Positions 17,423 through 24,979 of a DNA stretch of 51,300 nt are shown piece after piece. This DNA comes from an uncultured Acidimicrobiales bacterium (GTDB lineage: Bacteria; Actinomycetota; Acidimicrobiia; Acidimicrobiales; CADCTF01), in contig CADCTF010000111.1 in the NCBI GenBank assembly GCA_902805655.1, positions 1 to 51,300 of the forward strand. Direction: 5' to 3'. A program made the position numbers and the translations under genes. Position 1 is the first letter of the stretch; each line of letters begins with the position of its first letter. Below the pieces are notes generated by a model. It was not told the DNA's origin and made no database searches. It worked only from the letters and a program-made list of their open reading frames with translations.

Positions 17423-17893
17423 TCAGTGGCTGGTGCGGCCCTTCGCCGTGGTCACCGGTGCGATGAGCCGCTCGGCCACGGCACCGGTGACGAAGCAGTA
17501 GACGGCCTTGGCCGCCACGTCGACGATGCGCTCGCTCCGCGGCCAGGTCGAGGGCGGCGCCCCCATCCCCGTGGCGTTCTCCAGTGTCTGGTCGGTGGAG
17601 AGCCGCACCACCGTGTGGGCCAACGAGGCTCCTGGACCGCGCAGGCCGGATGCGGCCCAGAGGCCCCGGAGCGCGCCCAGCACCGCGCCGGTGCCCCAGT
17701 GCATGGCGTGGTTCGCCACCAGAGGCTGATCGTGCGACGCGGGCCGTCGGCCCAGCAGGGTGAGCAGCGTGCGGCCGGGCACGTACGAGTTCGGCCGGTG
17801 GGTGAACCCTTGTTCCACCTTCTCGAACAGCGTCATGGCGGCGACACCGGCGAGTCCCGACGCGGCACCGACGAGAACGGATCGTCCAGGCAT
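17423..17893 (-). CDS. Hypothetical membrane protein, 156 aa
   Basis: The N-terminus MPGRSVLVGAASGLAGVAAMTLFEK is hydrophobic up to TLFEK and probably forms one helix. Two further moderately hydrophobic segments occur (HWGTGAVLGALRGLWAASG and AVYCFVTGAVAERL). The pattern resembles DUF1440/YagU-like inner-membrane proteins, a weak match. A TAAGAC element lies 7 bases before the ATG, so it may be transcribed on its own. It is convergent with the decarboxylase gene. Confidence 0.6.
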   Translation of the reverse strand: MPGRSVLVGAASGLAGVAAMTLFEKVEQGFTHRPNSYVPGRTLLTLLGRRPASHDQPLVANHAMHWGTGAVLGALRGLWAASGLRGPGASLAHTVVRLSTDQTLENATGMGAPPSTWPRSERIVDVAAKAVYCFVTGAVAERLIAPVTTAKGRTSH

Positions 17894-17922
17894 GTGGGCC
17901 GTCTTACCCGGCCCCGGGCGAC

Positions 17923-18366
17923 CTACCAGCCGTAGCCGCGGCCCAGCAGCCGGCGGGCGATGGAGCGCAGCGGCCGCCAGTCGATGCCGCACCGCTCGAG
18001 CACTGCTTCGGTGTCGCACCCCCCGAAGGCGAACAGGGCGAGCACGACGTGGAGGGACCCGATCGGAGCGGCCGGGCCGGCCAGCTCGTAGGCCTCGCTC
18101 GCGGCCACCGCCAGCAGGTGCTCGCCCGACGGCAGCAGCCGGCCGGAGTGCCCCTGCTCGTCCCGGCGTGACCGCTCGGCCGTGACCTCGGCGAGCAGCC
18201 GGCGCGAGTGCGAGCCCAGCACACGGAGCAGGTCGTCGTCGGCGACCTCGAGCAGCCGCTCGAGCAGCAGTAGGTCGTCGACGGCGCCGGCCGCAGCCTC
18301 GGACATGGCGGCGCTGGCCTCCTCGAAGGCCTCCGCTACGTCGGGGTCCAGCCGGTCGGCGAGCAC
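17923..18366 (-). CDS. Stand-alone Clp N-domain (Clp R) protein
   Basis: A 147-residue protein made of two Clp_N-type repeats. The second is clearest: AYELAGPAAPIGSLHVVLAL then ...VLERCGIDWRPL, the layout of the ClpA/ClpC N-terminal repeat. The first covers roughly residues 12-65. No AAA+ domain follows. Related short ClpC-N-like proteins can act as adaptors or as targets of ClpC-binding compounds; the role here is inferred. GTG start with a TAGGTT -10 exactly 6 bases upstream. The short spacing to the next minus-strand gene suggests joint transcription. Confidence 0.7.
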   Translation of the reverse strand: MLADRLDPDVAEAFEEASAAMSEAAAGAVDDLLLLERLLEVADDDLLRVLGSHSRRLLAEVTAERSRRDEQGHSGRLLPSGEHLLAVAASEAYELAGPAAPIGSLHVVLALFAFGGCDTEAVLERCGIDWRPLRSIARRLLGRGYGW

Positions 18367-18372
18367 GCGTGC

Positions 18373-18378
18373 AACCTA
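18373..18378 (-). promoter_or_regulatory. -10 element, leaderless promoter of the Clp N-domain gene
   Basis: Minus-strand TAGGTT, 6 bases before the GTG at 18366. Confidence 0.5.
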
Positions 18379-18483
18379 CCGCCCAGCCAGGTAGCGGCCC
18401 CGAGCGCCCCCGACGCACCATCTCTTCGATCGACAGGAAGAAGTGGATCGACGAACGACGTTCTCCGGGGTAGCAGGAGCGCC

Positions 18484-18930
18484 ATGCCCGATCAAGATCC
18501 CATGCAAGTCGAGTCCGCCCTCGAGAAGCTCAACACCGCGCTGGGCCTGCAGCACCGCTCCGCACTGGAGATGACCACGATCGCCGGCAGCCTCACCGGC
18601 ATCGAGTGGCACGCGGTCGGCGACGTCCTGTGGTCGTGGGCCGCCGAGGAGCTGGCCGACAGCCGCCGCCTGGTGGAGAAGATCGTCGCCCTGGGCGGGA
18701 CGCCGAGCACGGAGACGCCGGCGTTCGATCACATCGCCGATGCCGCCAAGGCGCTCGAGGTGCTCGTGGACCACGAGCGGGAGGCCCTCGCCGCCATCCA
18801 CGCCGTCATCCCCGACACCGGCCAGGAGCCCCGCTCGGAGGCACTCGAGCACCGGATCGAGCACATCATCATGCGCAAGCAGGAGCAGGTCGACACCCTC
18901 CACCGCTTGCTCGGGAAGGCTGACACCTAG
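18484..18930 (+). CDS. Ferritin-like four-helix protein
   Basis: A 148-residue protein with four predicted long helices. It resembles bacterioferritin-like/DUF892-type folds (LNTALGLQHRSALEM; WAAEELADSRRLV; DHEREALAAIH; EHRIEHIIMRKQEQ). The usual ExxH metal motif of helix 2 is not intact: an Asp/Ser follows the Glu pair where His is expected, so ferroxidase activity is doubtful. AGGAG lies 5 bases before the ATG. The gene stands alone between two divergent/convergent neighbours and precedes the SnoaL-like gene by 24 bases, so the two are probably co-transcribed. Confidence 0.7.
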   Translation: MPDQDPMQVESALEKLNTALGLQHRSALEMTTIAGSLTGIEWHAVGDVLWSWAAEELADSRRLVEKIVALGGTPSTETPAFDHIADAAKALEVLVDHEREALAAIHAVIPDTGQEPRSEALEHRIEHIIMRKQEQVDTLHRLLGKADT

Positions 18931-18954
18931 CCCGAACGGCGCGAGGATCGACGG

Positions 18955-19356
18955 ATGGACGCCGACCCCCGAGCCGTGATCGAACGGCTGCAGGAGACCA
19001 TCAACGCCCACGATCCCGGCGCGAGCCTGCAGCTGTTCGCGGACGGGGCCCGCCTCACCAGCGCACGGGGACGGGTGCTCGACCTTGATGGTCTGCAGCG
19101 CCTCATGCTCTCGAGCCTGAGCTCCTTTCCAGACCTGACCGTCCGAGTGGTGCGGTGGATCGTGGAAGGCGACGTGGTGGTGACCGAGGAGGTCATGGAA
19201 GGCACCCACCAGGGGGAGTTCGCCGGCCTCGCTCCCACCGGCAAGGCGGTTCGGCTCCCCATGGTGCACGTGTCCCGGGTGGTCGACGGACAGATCGTCG
19301 AGCGCTCGTCGTACCAGGACACGGCCGGCATCGTCCGCCAGCTGCAGGCCACCTGA
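18955..19356 (+). CDS. SnoaL-like/NTF2-fold protein
   Basis: A 133-residue protein with the ester-cyclase/SnoaL pattern: an N-terminal helix pair (AVIERLQETINAHD), a strand-rich core (FPDLTVRVVRWIVEGDVVV, split after RWIVEGD), GTHQGEFAGLAPTGK and a final segment with DGQIVERSSYQDT. SnoaL-like proteins include polyketide cyclases and many small-molecule binders; substrate unknown. The start codon is preceded by GAGG at 8 bases. It ends 1 base before the stop of the convergent minus-strand gene. Confidence 0.8.
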   Translation: MDADPRAVIERLQETINAHDPGASLQLFADGARLTSARGRVLDLDGLQRLMLSSLSSFPDLTVRVVRWIVEGDVVVTEEVMEGTHQGEFAGLAPTGKAVRLPMVHVSRVVDGQIVERSSYQDTAGIVRQLQAT

Positions 19357-19357
19357 G

Positions 19358-19996
19358 TCACCAGGCGGCCATCGGCTCCTCGTCCACCTGCACGCGACCG
19401 TCGTGCAGCCGGGCGACGAGCACCGACGTGGCATCGGCGTCGAGCACGAACGCGTCATCAGATCGACGGGCGCCGCGCAGCCAGACCCGCCGCAACCAGT
19501 CGGTTCGAACCCAGCACTCCACCACCAGGCTGCCGCTCTCGTAGCCCGCCTCGAGCATCGGTGGTCCGGCGCCGGGCGGGAGCACCCGGCACCGCAGCAC
19601 CACCGGCGTGCGGCTCGGCTCGCCGGTCGAGCCGAGCCAGCGCTGCAGCTCGACCTCGGCGCGGTTCTGCGTCGTCGAGGTCACGTAGTGGGCCGGACCG
19701 GGCCCGGAGTCACGGGCCCACGCTCGTTCGGCTGCGGCGATCAGACCGAGCGCCCGCACCGGTTCGAGGTCAGGGCCGAGCCCGGCCACCGACGACGGGG
19801 TGGCTCCGCGCCAGGCGAGGAGCACGGCGAAGCAGGGGGTCGGGGATCCACCGAGGGCCGCCAGAGCGGCCTCGCCCGCGAGGTCGTGGTGGTCGAGGCG
19901 GAGCTTGCCCCGGTGCAGACGCACTCGGTGCCACTCGCCCTGGCAGGCGATCGTGGCCGACGCCTCCGGCAGCGAGCGCGCCCACCGCAGGGTCAC
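19358..19996 (-). CDS. Uncharacterised protein in a MoxR/VWA operon
   Basis: 212 residues from a GTG that overlaps the VWA stop as GTGA. It has no membrane segment or known motif. The C-terminal half shows strand-like segments (VVLRCRVLPPGAGPPMLEAG up to PPGAGPP, then SGSLVVECWVR and ARLHDGRVQVDEE). I do not recognise a family. The coupling makes it the third part of the MoxR-VWA module; the same position is filled by an unrelated gene in other such modules. Confidence 0.7.
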   Translation of the reverse strand: MTLRWARSLPEASATIACQGEWHRVRLHRGKLRLDHHDLAGEAALAALGGSPTPCFAVLLAWRGATPSSVAGLGPDLEPVRALGLIAAAERAWARDSGPGPAHYVTSTTQNRAEVELQRWLGSTGEPSRTPVVLRCRVLPPGAGPPMLEAGYESGSLVVECWVRTDWLRRVWLRGARRSDDAFVLDADATSVLVARLHDGRVQVDEEPMAAW

Positions 19997-21327
19997 GCTC
20001 CGTCGATGTGCACCACGCGCGCCCAAGCCGGCGCCGCCCTGGCCTCGCGAGGCCCGGCTCCGATGAGGCCGATCACCACGCGAACGTTGCGCGGGGCCTC
20101 GGTCGGCCACGTGGTCTGGCCGTCGGTGAGGACGACGACGATCGACGCCCGCGGCCGAAGGTCGAGAGCCGCGGCGATGCCCTTGGCCATGTCGGTGCCG
20201 CCGCCGCCCACCAGCGCGGCCTGCGCGGCGCGCGAGATGCGGGAGACGGCGTGCACCTCGGCATCGACGGACAGCACGGTGATCCCCGTCCGCCGAAGCC
20301 CGGCGCCCTGCAGGATGCCCTCCACCTCGACCAGGATCCGGCCCATGTCGTCGTCGTCCATCGACCCCGAGGTGTCGCAGACGACCGCCACCTCGGGCAC
20401 GGGACGGTGCAGCGCGGGCAGCACCACGTTGCGGGACACCGACGCTCGCCGCGAGGGCCGGCGGTACGAGTAGTCCACCGCGCCCGTCACCGACTGGATG
20501 CTGCGGCGGATCTCCGCTCCGAGCGCCCGGCGCCAGTCCACCCGGGGCTCGAGCAGGTCAGACGCCCACCGCTGCCAGGCGGCCGGCACGACGCCGATGC
20601 CTGCCCGCGCCGCCTCCCGGAGGGCGCCGGCCACCTGGGCGCGTACGAGATCACCCTCGTGCTGGGACAGTCCGCCCTCCGGCGGACGGGGGCGAGGGCC
20701 GCCCTCGTCCGACCCATCGCGCTCAGGGTCGTCGGGAGGTTCGTGCGGACCTCGTTGGCCGTGCGCGCCGCTGCCGCACTCGGGAGCGGGCGGCTCCGAC
20801 TTCGGCTCGGACTCCCCTTCCCCCTTGGCCTCCGACTCCGACTCCGACTCGGCCTCGATCTTCGACTCGGCGTGGAAGTACTCCTCGGCCAGGCGGTTGC
20901 GCTCGCAGCCCAGGTCCTCCGGCAGCACCGAGGTGCCGGGCACCTTCAGGCCGGCGTCGGCCAGGTCGTCGTTGATCTCGGCGTCGGCGGCGCGGGCCCA
21001 CCGCGCTTGCGCCGCACCGGTGATGCCCAGCGAGTGGGCGCGACCGGAGTGATCGCGCACGAGGTGGCCGACGTGATGGACGAGGAGGCTGCCGAGCTCC
21101 TCCACGGTCCACCGGTGGGTGACGTCGGGGTCGACGTAGAGCCGCCAGCGCTCGTCCACCTGCACCCCCCCGAGGCCGGGCACCTCCTGCACGGGAAGCG
21201 CGAACAGGGCCGACGCCAGGTAGGGGAACCGGTGGGGCGCAGTAGCCCAGAGCCGGGCGGCGGCCAGCTTCCTGGCGTCCATCGGCCTCGGCTCGGCCGT
21301 GCCCGCCCTCTCGGCTCCGTCGGTCAC
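19993..21327 (-). CDS. VWA-like protein (DUF2201 type) with acidic linker
   Basis: 444 residues. The N-terminal half is a putative metallopeptidase-like domain (HHVGHLVRDHSG, with two His in HHVGH) as in DUF2201 proteins. A low-complexity acidic linker made of repeated Ser-Glu (encoded by a tandem repeat near 20830-20860) follows. The C-terminal half is a VWA domain with MIDAS DTSGSM at D318, then GGGGTDMA and VVLTDGQT. The pairing of a DUF2201/VWA protein with the upstream MoxR ATPase (GTGA overlap) is common. Role: client binding for the ATPase, by analogy. Confidence 0.88.
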   Translation of the reverse strand: MTDGAERAGTAEPRPMDARKLAAARLWATAPHRFPYLASALFALPVQEVPGLGGVQVDERWRLYVDPDVTHRWTVEELGSLLVHHVGHLVRDHSGRAHSLGITGAAQARWARAADAEINDDLADAGLKVPGTSVLPEDLGCERNRLAEEYFHAESKIEAESESESEAKGEGESEPKSEPPAPECGSGAHGQRGPHEPPDDPERDGSDEGGPRPRPPEGGLSQHEGDLVRAQVAGALREAARAGIGVVPAAWQRWASDLLEPRVDWRRALGAEIRRSIQSVTGAVDYSYRRPSRRASVSRNVVLPALHRPVPEVAVVCDTSGSMDDDDMGRILVEVEGILQGAGLRRTGITVLSVDAEVHAVSRISRAAQAALVGGGGTDMAKGIAAALDLRPRASIVVVLTDGQTTWPTEAPRNVRVVIGLIGAGPREARAAPAWARVVHIDGA

Positions 21328-22415
21328 GGCAGGAGGCCGGCATCCTTGAGGATCGGGGCGAACAGCTTCACCTGCGGCGGCGCCGGAGCGCCGGCGGGGC
21401 GGCACCGCGCGAGCACGCGGGCGGCCACGGCCGCGACGTCGGGCGCTCGCTCACCGGCCCGGGCGAGCACCTGCCAGCCGGCGTTCCACCGCTCGATCGT
21501 CGGGTTGGCCGCCACCGCCGCAGCCACGGCGGACAGCACTGCGTAGGCGCGATCACCTCGGTCCGGCAGGTCCGCCCCCTGCGGGTCGGCCAGCACGGCC
21601 TCGGGATCGGGCAGGTCCATCTGCGTCTCCCAGGTGAGCAGCTGGATGCCCGCCGCCTCCCCCACCGCTCCGGTGACGAGAGCGGCCCGGCTGGCCTGGC
21701 TGGCACCGGCCGCGGACGCTGCGGCCCAGAGGCGGGCGGCCATCTCCCATGTGCGCGGGCTGGGCCAGCCGCGCCCGGCCCGGGTGGCGTCCGCCGGCAC
21801 GTCGAGCACCAGTGCCGGCCGCACCGACACGAAGGCGGCGATGAGCCCGCGGGCCAGCGGGAGGTGGTCGGCCCAGGTGGCAGGCAGGACGGGAACGACG
21901 GGCGCCGGGAACCCGCCGACGATGCCCGGCGCAAAGGTGGCCGCCTCCACCGTCCAGTCGAGGTGGCAGAACCGGTTGGCCAGCGGCGCGCTCAGGTCCC
22001 AGCCGTCGGCGGCCTGCTCGGGTGGGTTGGCGGCGGCGACGATGGTCACGTCGTCCGGCAGGGCCAGGTCGCCCACCACCCGCTCCAGCACGACCCGCAG
22101 CAGGGCGGCCTGCACGGCCGGCGGGGCGGTGGAGATCTCGTCGAGGAAGAGCAGCCCCGTGCCGCCTTCCACCAGGCGCTGCGCCCACAGGGGCGGAGCG
22201 AAGCGCACCACACCCTGGTCGACCACGGGCAGGCCGCTGAAGTCCGACGGCTCCCGGATGGCGGCGATCACCGTCTCGCACGGCATGCCGGCCGCCTCGG
22301 CCATGGCCCGGATGGCGCTGGTCTTGCCGGTGCCGGGGGCGCCCCACAGCAGCACCGGAACTCTGGCGGCCACGGCCACACCGAGCGCCTCCACCGTTGT
22401 GGTCTGGGCTGCCAT
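21324..22415 (-). CDS. MoxR-family AAA+ ATPase
   Basis: 363 residues. Walker A GAPGTGKT at 25-32, Walker B LLFLDE at 88-93, sensor 1 AAANPP, and an arginine-finger-like LANRFCHLDW. The C-terminal lid is helical. It is the first gene of the module (MoxR, VWA/DUF2201, unknown protein), all coupled by GTGA overlaps. A CAAGGT element lies 6 bases before the ATG, so the module should have its own, probably leaderless, promoter. Confidence 0.93.
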   Translation of the reverse strand: MAAQTTTVEALGVAVAARVPVLLWGAPGTGKTSAIRAMAEAAGMPCETVIAAIREPSDFSGLPVVDQGVVRFAPPLWAQRLVEGGTGLLFLDEISTAPPAVQAALLRVVLERVVGDLALPDDVTIVAAANPPEQAADGWDLSAPLANRFCHLDWTVEAATFAPGIVGGFPAPVVPVLPATWADHLPLARGLIAAFVSVRPALVLDVPADATRAGRGWPSPRTWEMAARLWAAASAAGASQASRAALVTGAVGEAAGIQLLTWETQMDLPDPEAVLADPQGADLPDRGDRAYAVLSAVAAAVAANPTIERWNAGWQVLARAGERAPDVAAVAARVLARCRPAGAPAPPQVKLFAPILKDAGLLP

Positions 22416-22421
22416 CCCGAC

Positions 22422-22427
22422 ACCTTG
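22422..22427 (-). promoter_or_regulatory. -10 element, leaderless promoter of the MoxR/VWA module
   Basis: Minus-strand CAAGGT, 6 bases before the ATG at 22415. Confidence 0.4.
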
Positions 22428-22466
22428 GCACGGTTCGCGCGCTTGGTCGTCCCGAGTGCGGGGTCC

Positions 22467-23141
22467 TCAGCCCGGCAGGCGTGCGACCAAGGCGTCGAAC
22501 AGTGCGGAAGCTGCGGCAGGGGGCACGACGTGCACGATGTCCGTCAGGTCCGCTGTGGCGCGGTCGTCGAGCCCGAGCAGCTCGGTCATGAGGGTGGGCC
22601 GCCACGCCCGCGGTACCGCGCACTGGAACCTTGCGCCGCCGCGGCTGCGACGCTGGGCGATGCCCACCGCCTTGCGAGCGCCCACTGTCACCTCGCCCGG
22701 TGCCAGGCCGGCGAAGCAGACCGCGCCCGACCAACGTCGACACACCAGCGCCCCCGCGTGGGTGGTCCCGCCGGCCACGCCCACATCGCCGAGTGCCGCC
22801 GACCACGCCTCGCCGAGCCATCGGCTGGAGTGGCTGACGTCGTCGGTCCAGAGCGCATCCGACCGCGGGAGCACCACGTCGACCCACAGCACCTCGCCCG
22901 GGCCGACGAGCACCGCCCCTCCCCCGCTGCGCCGCCGCACCACCTCGATCCCGTGGCGTCGGCACGCGTCCACGTCGACGGAGTCGGCCGGTTGCGTGCT
23001 GCCGAGCACGAGCGCCATGGCCTCGACCTGGATCAGGGTGATGCTGCGCTCGGGCTCCGGCGGAAGGGCGGCCTCGTGCATCGCTCGCGCGCTGCCACGA
23101 ACCCGGTCGACCCTCCAGGGTCGCGCCTCGGTGGCCGTCAA
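22467..23141 (-). CDS. Lipoate-protein ligase A-like protein (BPL/LPL fold)
   Basis: About 224 residues. Key family motifs: RRRSGGGAV (the RRxSGGG loop that binds the acyl adenylate) and VTVGARKAVGIAQRR with the catalytic-type Lys. Members attach lipoate or octanoate or act as biotin/lipoate transferases; which one is not decidable here. The start is taken as TTG at 23141, which overlaps the HNH stop as TTGA and yields the typical early RPWRVDRVRG segment; no ATG or GTG fits well. No lipoyl-domain or lipA/lipB gene is in the window. Confidence 0.8.
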   Translation of the reverse strand: MTATEARPWRVDRVRGSARAMHEAALPPEPERSITLIQVEAMALVLGSTQPADSVDVDACRRHGIEVVRRRSGGGAVLVGPGEVLWVDVVLPRSDALWTDDVSHSSRWLGEAWSAALGDVGVAGGTTHAGALVCRRWSGAVCFAGLAPGEVTVGARKAVGIAQRRSRGGARFQCAVPRAWRPTLMTELLGLDDRATADLTDIVHVVPPAAASALFDALVARLPG

Positions 23142-23659
23142 GCCGACATCGACGCGATGGCCGCCCTGGGATCCCCGAGATACTGGTCCCAGTCGGGGCG
23201 AGCGCCTCCCATGGCGAAGAGCACCCAGGCCCTCCCCGCCGGCGCCTGCGGCGTCCGGCGGAGCCGCATGTGGGTCTCGTGGAGGAACCGGTCCTCCTTG
23301 CGGGCATTGCACGGGCGGCAGGCCGCCACCACGTTGTCCCAGGTATGGGCCCCGCCGCGGCTCCGCGGGATCACGTGGTCGATGTTCTCGGCCGTGGCGC
23401 CGCAGTACTGGCAGCGGTGGCCGTCACGCAGGAAGACGGCCCGGCGGTTGAGCGCCACGCGGGCCCGGTACGGGACCTTCACGAAGTTGACCAGCCGCAC
23501 GACCGACGGCTCGGGAAAGGTGCGGCTCACGGAGTGCAGCTCGTGTCCGGTGCTCGTCACCAGCTCGGCCTTGGCGTCGAGCAGGAGGAGCAGCGCACGT
23601 CGGGTCGATATCACGGAGAGCGGCTCGTAGGAAGCGTTGAGAACGAGCGCTCTGGACAC
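23138..23659 (-). CDS. HNH endonuclease family protein
   Basis: 173 residues of the common actinobacterial HNH family that begins ALVLNASYEPLSVIS. The zinc/HNH core is CQYCG, DHVIPRSRGG, WDNVVAACRPCNARK, with four Cys for structural zinc and the catalytic His in DHV. Genes of this family are widespread in single copy; the cellular role is unclear. GTG start, with GAGG about 7 bases upstream. It is translationally coupled to the lipoate-ligase-like gene. Confidence 0.9.
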   Translation of the reverse strand: MSRALVLNASYEPLSVISTRRALLLLLDAKAELVTSTGHELHSVSRTFPEPSVVRLVNFVKVPYRARVALNRRAVFLRDGHRCQYCGATAENIDHVIPRSRGGAHTWDNVVAACRPCNARKEDRFLHETHMRLRRTPQAPAGRAWVLFAMGGARPDWDQYLGDPRAAIASMSA

Positions 23660-23745
23660 GTGAAGGCCTCAGGCCCGAGGCGAGCCGGGTCGGTCGGAGC
23701 TGTGGGCTCCAGGTGGAGGAACCGGCACGTGCATGCCCGGAAAGG

Positions 23746-23997
23746 CTACCCCACGGCCTTCCCGAACCTCTTGCTCCATTCGAGCCAGCGCACCACATCG
23801 TCGGGCTCGGGCTCGTGGTCGGAGTCGCCGTACTGCGTCTGCAGACGGAAGCGCAGGTACTCGGAGTCGGGCAGGGGCAGGAACGGACGCCGCCGCCACC
23901 ACCCCGTCGGCGCCAGGCGGAGCACCTGCACGACGGCGGTAGGCCACAGCGCGGGTCGTCGCAGCACTGCGCTCACCGCATCCCACCCGACGGCCAT
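23746..23997 (-). CDS. Small conserved protein, 83 aa
   Basis: A short protein starting MAVGWDAVSAVLRRP, with a central hydrophobic/aromatic part (WWRRRPFLPLPDSEYLRFR, split after PLPD) and an Asp/Glu-rich end (DDVVRWLEWSKRF). It resembles short actinobacterial proteins often found near ROK kinases or HNH genes (recall only). A TACCTT element is exactly 6 bases before the ATG. Function unknown. Confidence 0.75.
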   Translation of the reverse strand: MAVGWDAVSAVLRRPALWPTAVVQVLRLAPTGWWRRRPFLPLPDSEYLRFRLQTQYGDSDHEPEPDDVVRWLEWSKRFGKAVG

Positions 23998-24003
23998 GCC
24001 CCG

Positions 24004-24009
24004 AAGGTA
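24004..24009 (-). promoter_or_regulatory. -10 element, leaderless promoter of the 83-aa protein gene
   Basis: Minus-strand TACCTT, 6 bases before the ATG at 23997. It lies in the 41-base gap after the ROK kinase stop. Confidence 0.5.
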
Positions 24010-24038
24010 CCGGCGCGTGCCTCCCGAACCGAACGCGC

Positions 24039-24884
24039 TCATTCCGTTCGGCTGAGGCCCCTCCAACCGACGGCGGCCGCTCCGAGCACGGGGCCGTCCG
24101 CGCCGAGGCCGGCGGGGAGGATGCGGGCGCCGCGCGAGAAGTCGAGTCGGGCCGAGCGGTCGACCTCGGCCTGGGCCGCGGCGAAGAAGGGTGCGCCGAA
24201 GCCGAGCGCGACGGATCCGGACACGAGCGCGAGGCGCAGGTCGAGCAGGTTGGCCACGCAGGCGACGGCCCGGCCGACCAGCCGACCGGTGCGCTCCACG
24301 ACCTCAGGCCCGGCCTCAGCGGCCGGCCGGCCGGTGATGGCTCGGATGGCCGTGCCGGACGCCTCGGCTTCGAGACAGCCGCGGGCACCGCACGGGCAGG
24401 CCCGACCTTCCGGCTCGACGATCACATGGCCGATGTGACCGGCGTTGCCGGCCGCCCCGTCGACCAGCGAACCGTTCAGCACGATGCCACCGCCGACGCC
24501 CGTCGACACCACCATGGCGAGGTAGCTCTGCTCGCCAGTCGCTCCGCCGACCCACCCCTCCCCCAGGGCCAGGGCCTTGGCGTCGTTGTCCACGAAGGTG
24601 GACAACCCGGTCAGCTCGCGAAGTCGCTCGCGCAGCGGAAAGCCCCGCCACGCCGGGATGTTGAGGGGCGAGACCTCCGCACCGCCGGCCGTCATGGGTC
24701 CGCCGCAACCCACCCCGCACACCACCTCGGAACCGGATCGCACAGCGGCGATCACGGATAGCACGGTGGTCCACGGATCGGAGCCAGTGAGCTCCGCCGT
24801 GCGCCGAAGGATCCCGCCCGCCTCGTCGACGACCGCCGCTGCGATCTTCGTCCCCCCGACGTCGAGAGCCACGGCCGTGCGCAC
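24039..24884 (-). CDS. ROK-family sugar kinase
   Basis: 281 residues. The N-terminal ATP-binding motif is LDVGGTKIAAAVVDE. The ROK signature and zinc site follow: AGHIGHVIVE with the zinc His, and CPCGARGCLE with three Cys. The catalytic Asp is in VDNDAKALA. ROK kinases phosphorylate glucose or other sugars; glucokinase is the default annotation but the substrate is not fixed by the sequence. It lacks the N-terminal helix-turn-helix of ROK repressors. GTG start, 6 bases after a TAGGTT -10. Confidence 0.9.
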   Translation of the reverse strand: MRTAVALDVGGTKIAAAVVDEAGGILRRTAELTGSDPWTTVLSVIAAVRSGSEVVCGVGCGGPMTAGGAEVSPLNIPAWRGFPLRERLRELTGLSTFVDNDAKALALGEGWVGGATGEQSYLAMVVSTGVGGGIVLNGSLVDGAAGNAGHIGHVIVEPEGRACPCGARGCLEAEASGTAIRAITGRPAAEAGPEVVERTGRLVGRAVACVANLLDLRLALVSGSVALGFGAPFFAAAQAEVDRSARLDFSRGARILPAGLGADGPVLGAAAVGWRGLSRTE

Positions 24885-24890
24885 GGCCGC

Positions 24891-24896
24891 AACCTA
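24891..24896 (-). promoter_or_regulatory. -10 element, leaderless promoter of the ROK kinase gene
   Basis: Minus-strand TAGGTT, 6 bases before the GTG at 24884. Confidence 0.5.
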
Positions 24897-24967
24897 GGGC
24901 CGCCGGCCGCCTCTGCGTGACTCGCGACTGCAATGCTGGCCGCCAGCCCTAGCAAACGCTTCGCAGG

Positions 24968-24973
24968 TACTCT
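24968..24973 (+). promoter_or_regulatory. -10 element, leaderless promoter of the MoxR/DUF58 operon
   Basis: TACTCT lies 6 bases before the GTG at 24980 and only 3 before the GTG at 24977, which favours the second GTG as the start. Confidence 0.5.
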
Positions 24974-24979
24974 GCCGTG

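Noticed and set aside
17380-17423. GGGC ... GCCC hairpin after the decarboxylase as terminator
   Set aside because: A 4-bp stem only; too weak to call.
19502-19511. GTTCGAAC as an SOS box
   Set aside because: It lacks the N4 spacing of GAAC-N4-GTTC and is inside a coding region.
20830-20862. Tandem repeat of GACTCC/GACTCG units
   Set aside because: It encodes the Ser-Glu linker of the VWA protein; not a separate repeat element.
19561-23630. Long plus-strand open frames (up to 661 codons) opposite the MoxR/VWA and HNH genes
   Set aside because: Low-complexity products; the minus strand encodes the motif-bearing proteins.
24894-24952. CTAGGGC ... GCCCTAG inverted repeat between the ROK kinase and MoxR genes
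   Set aside because: Only 7-bp arms about 45 bases apart in GC-rich DNA; likely chance.
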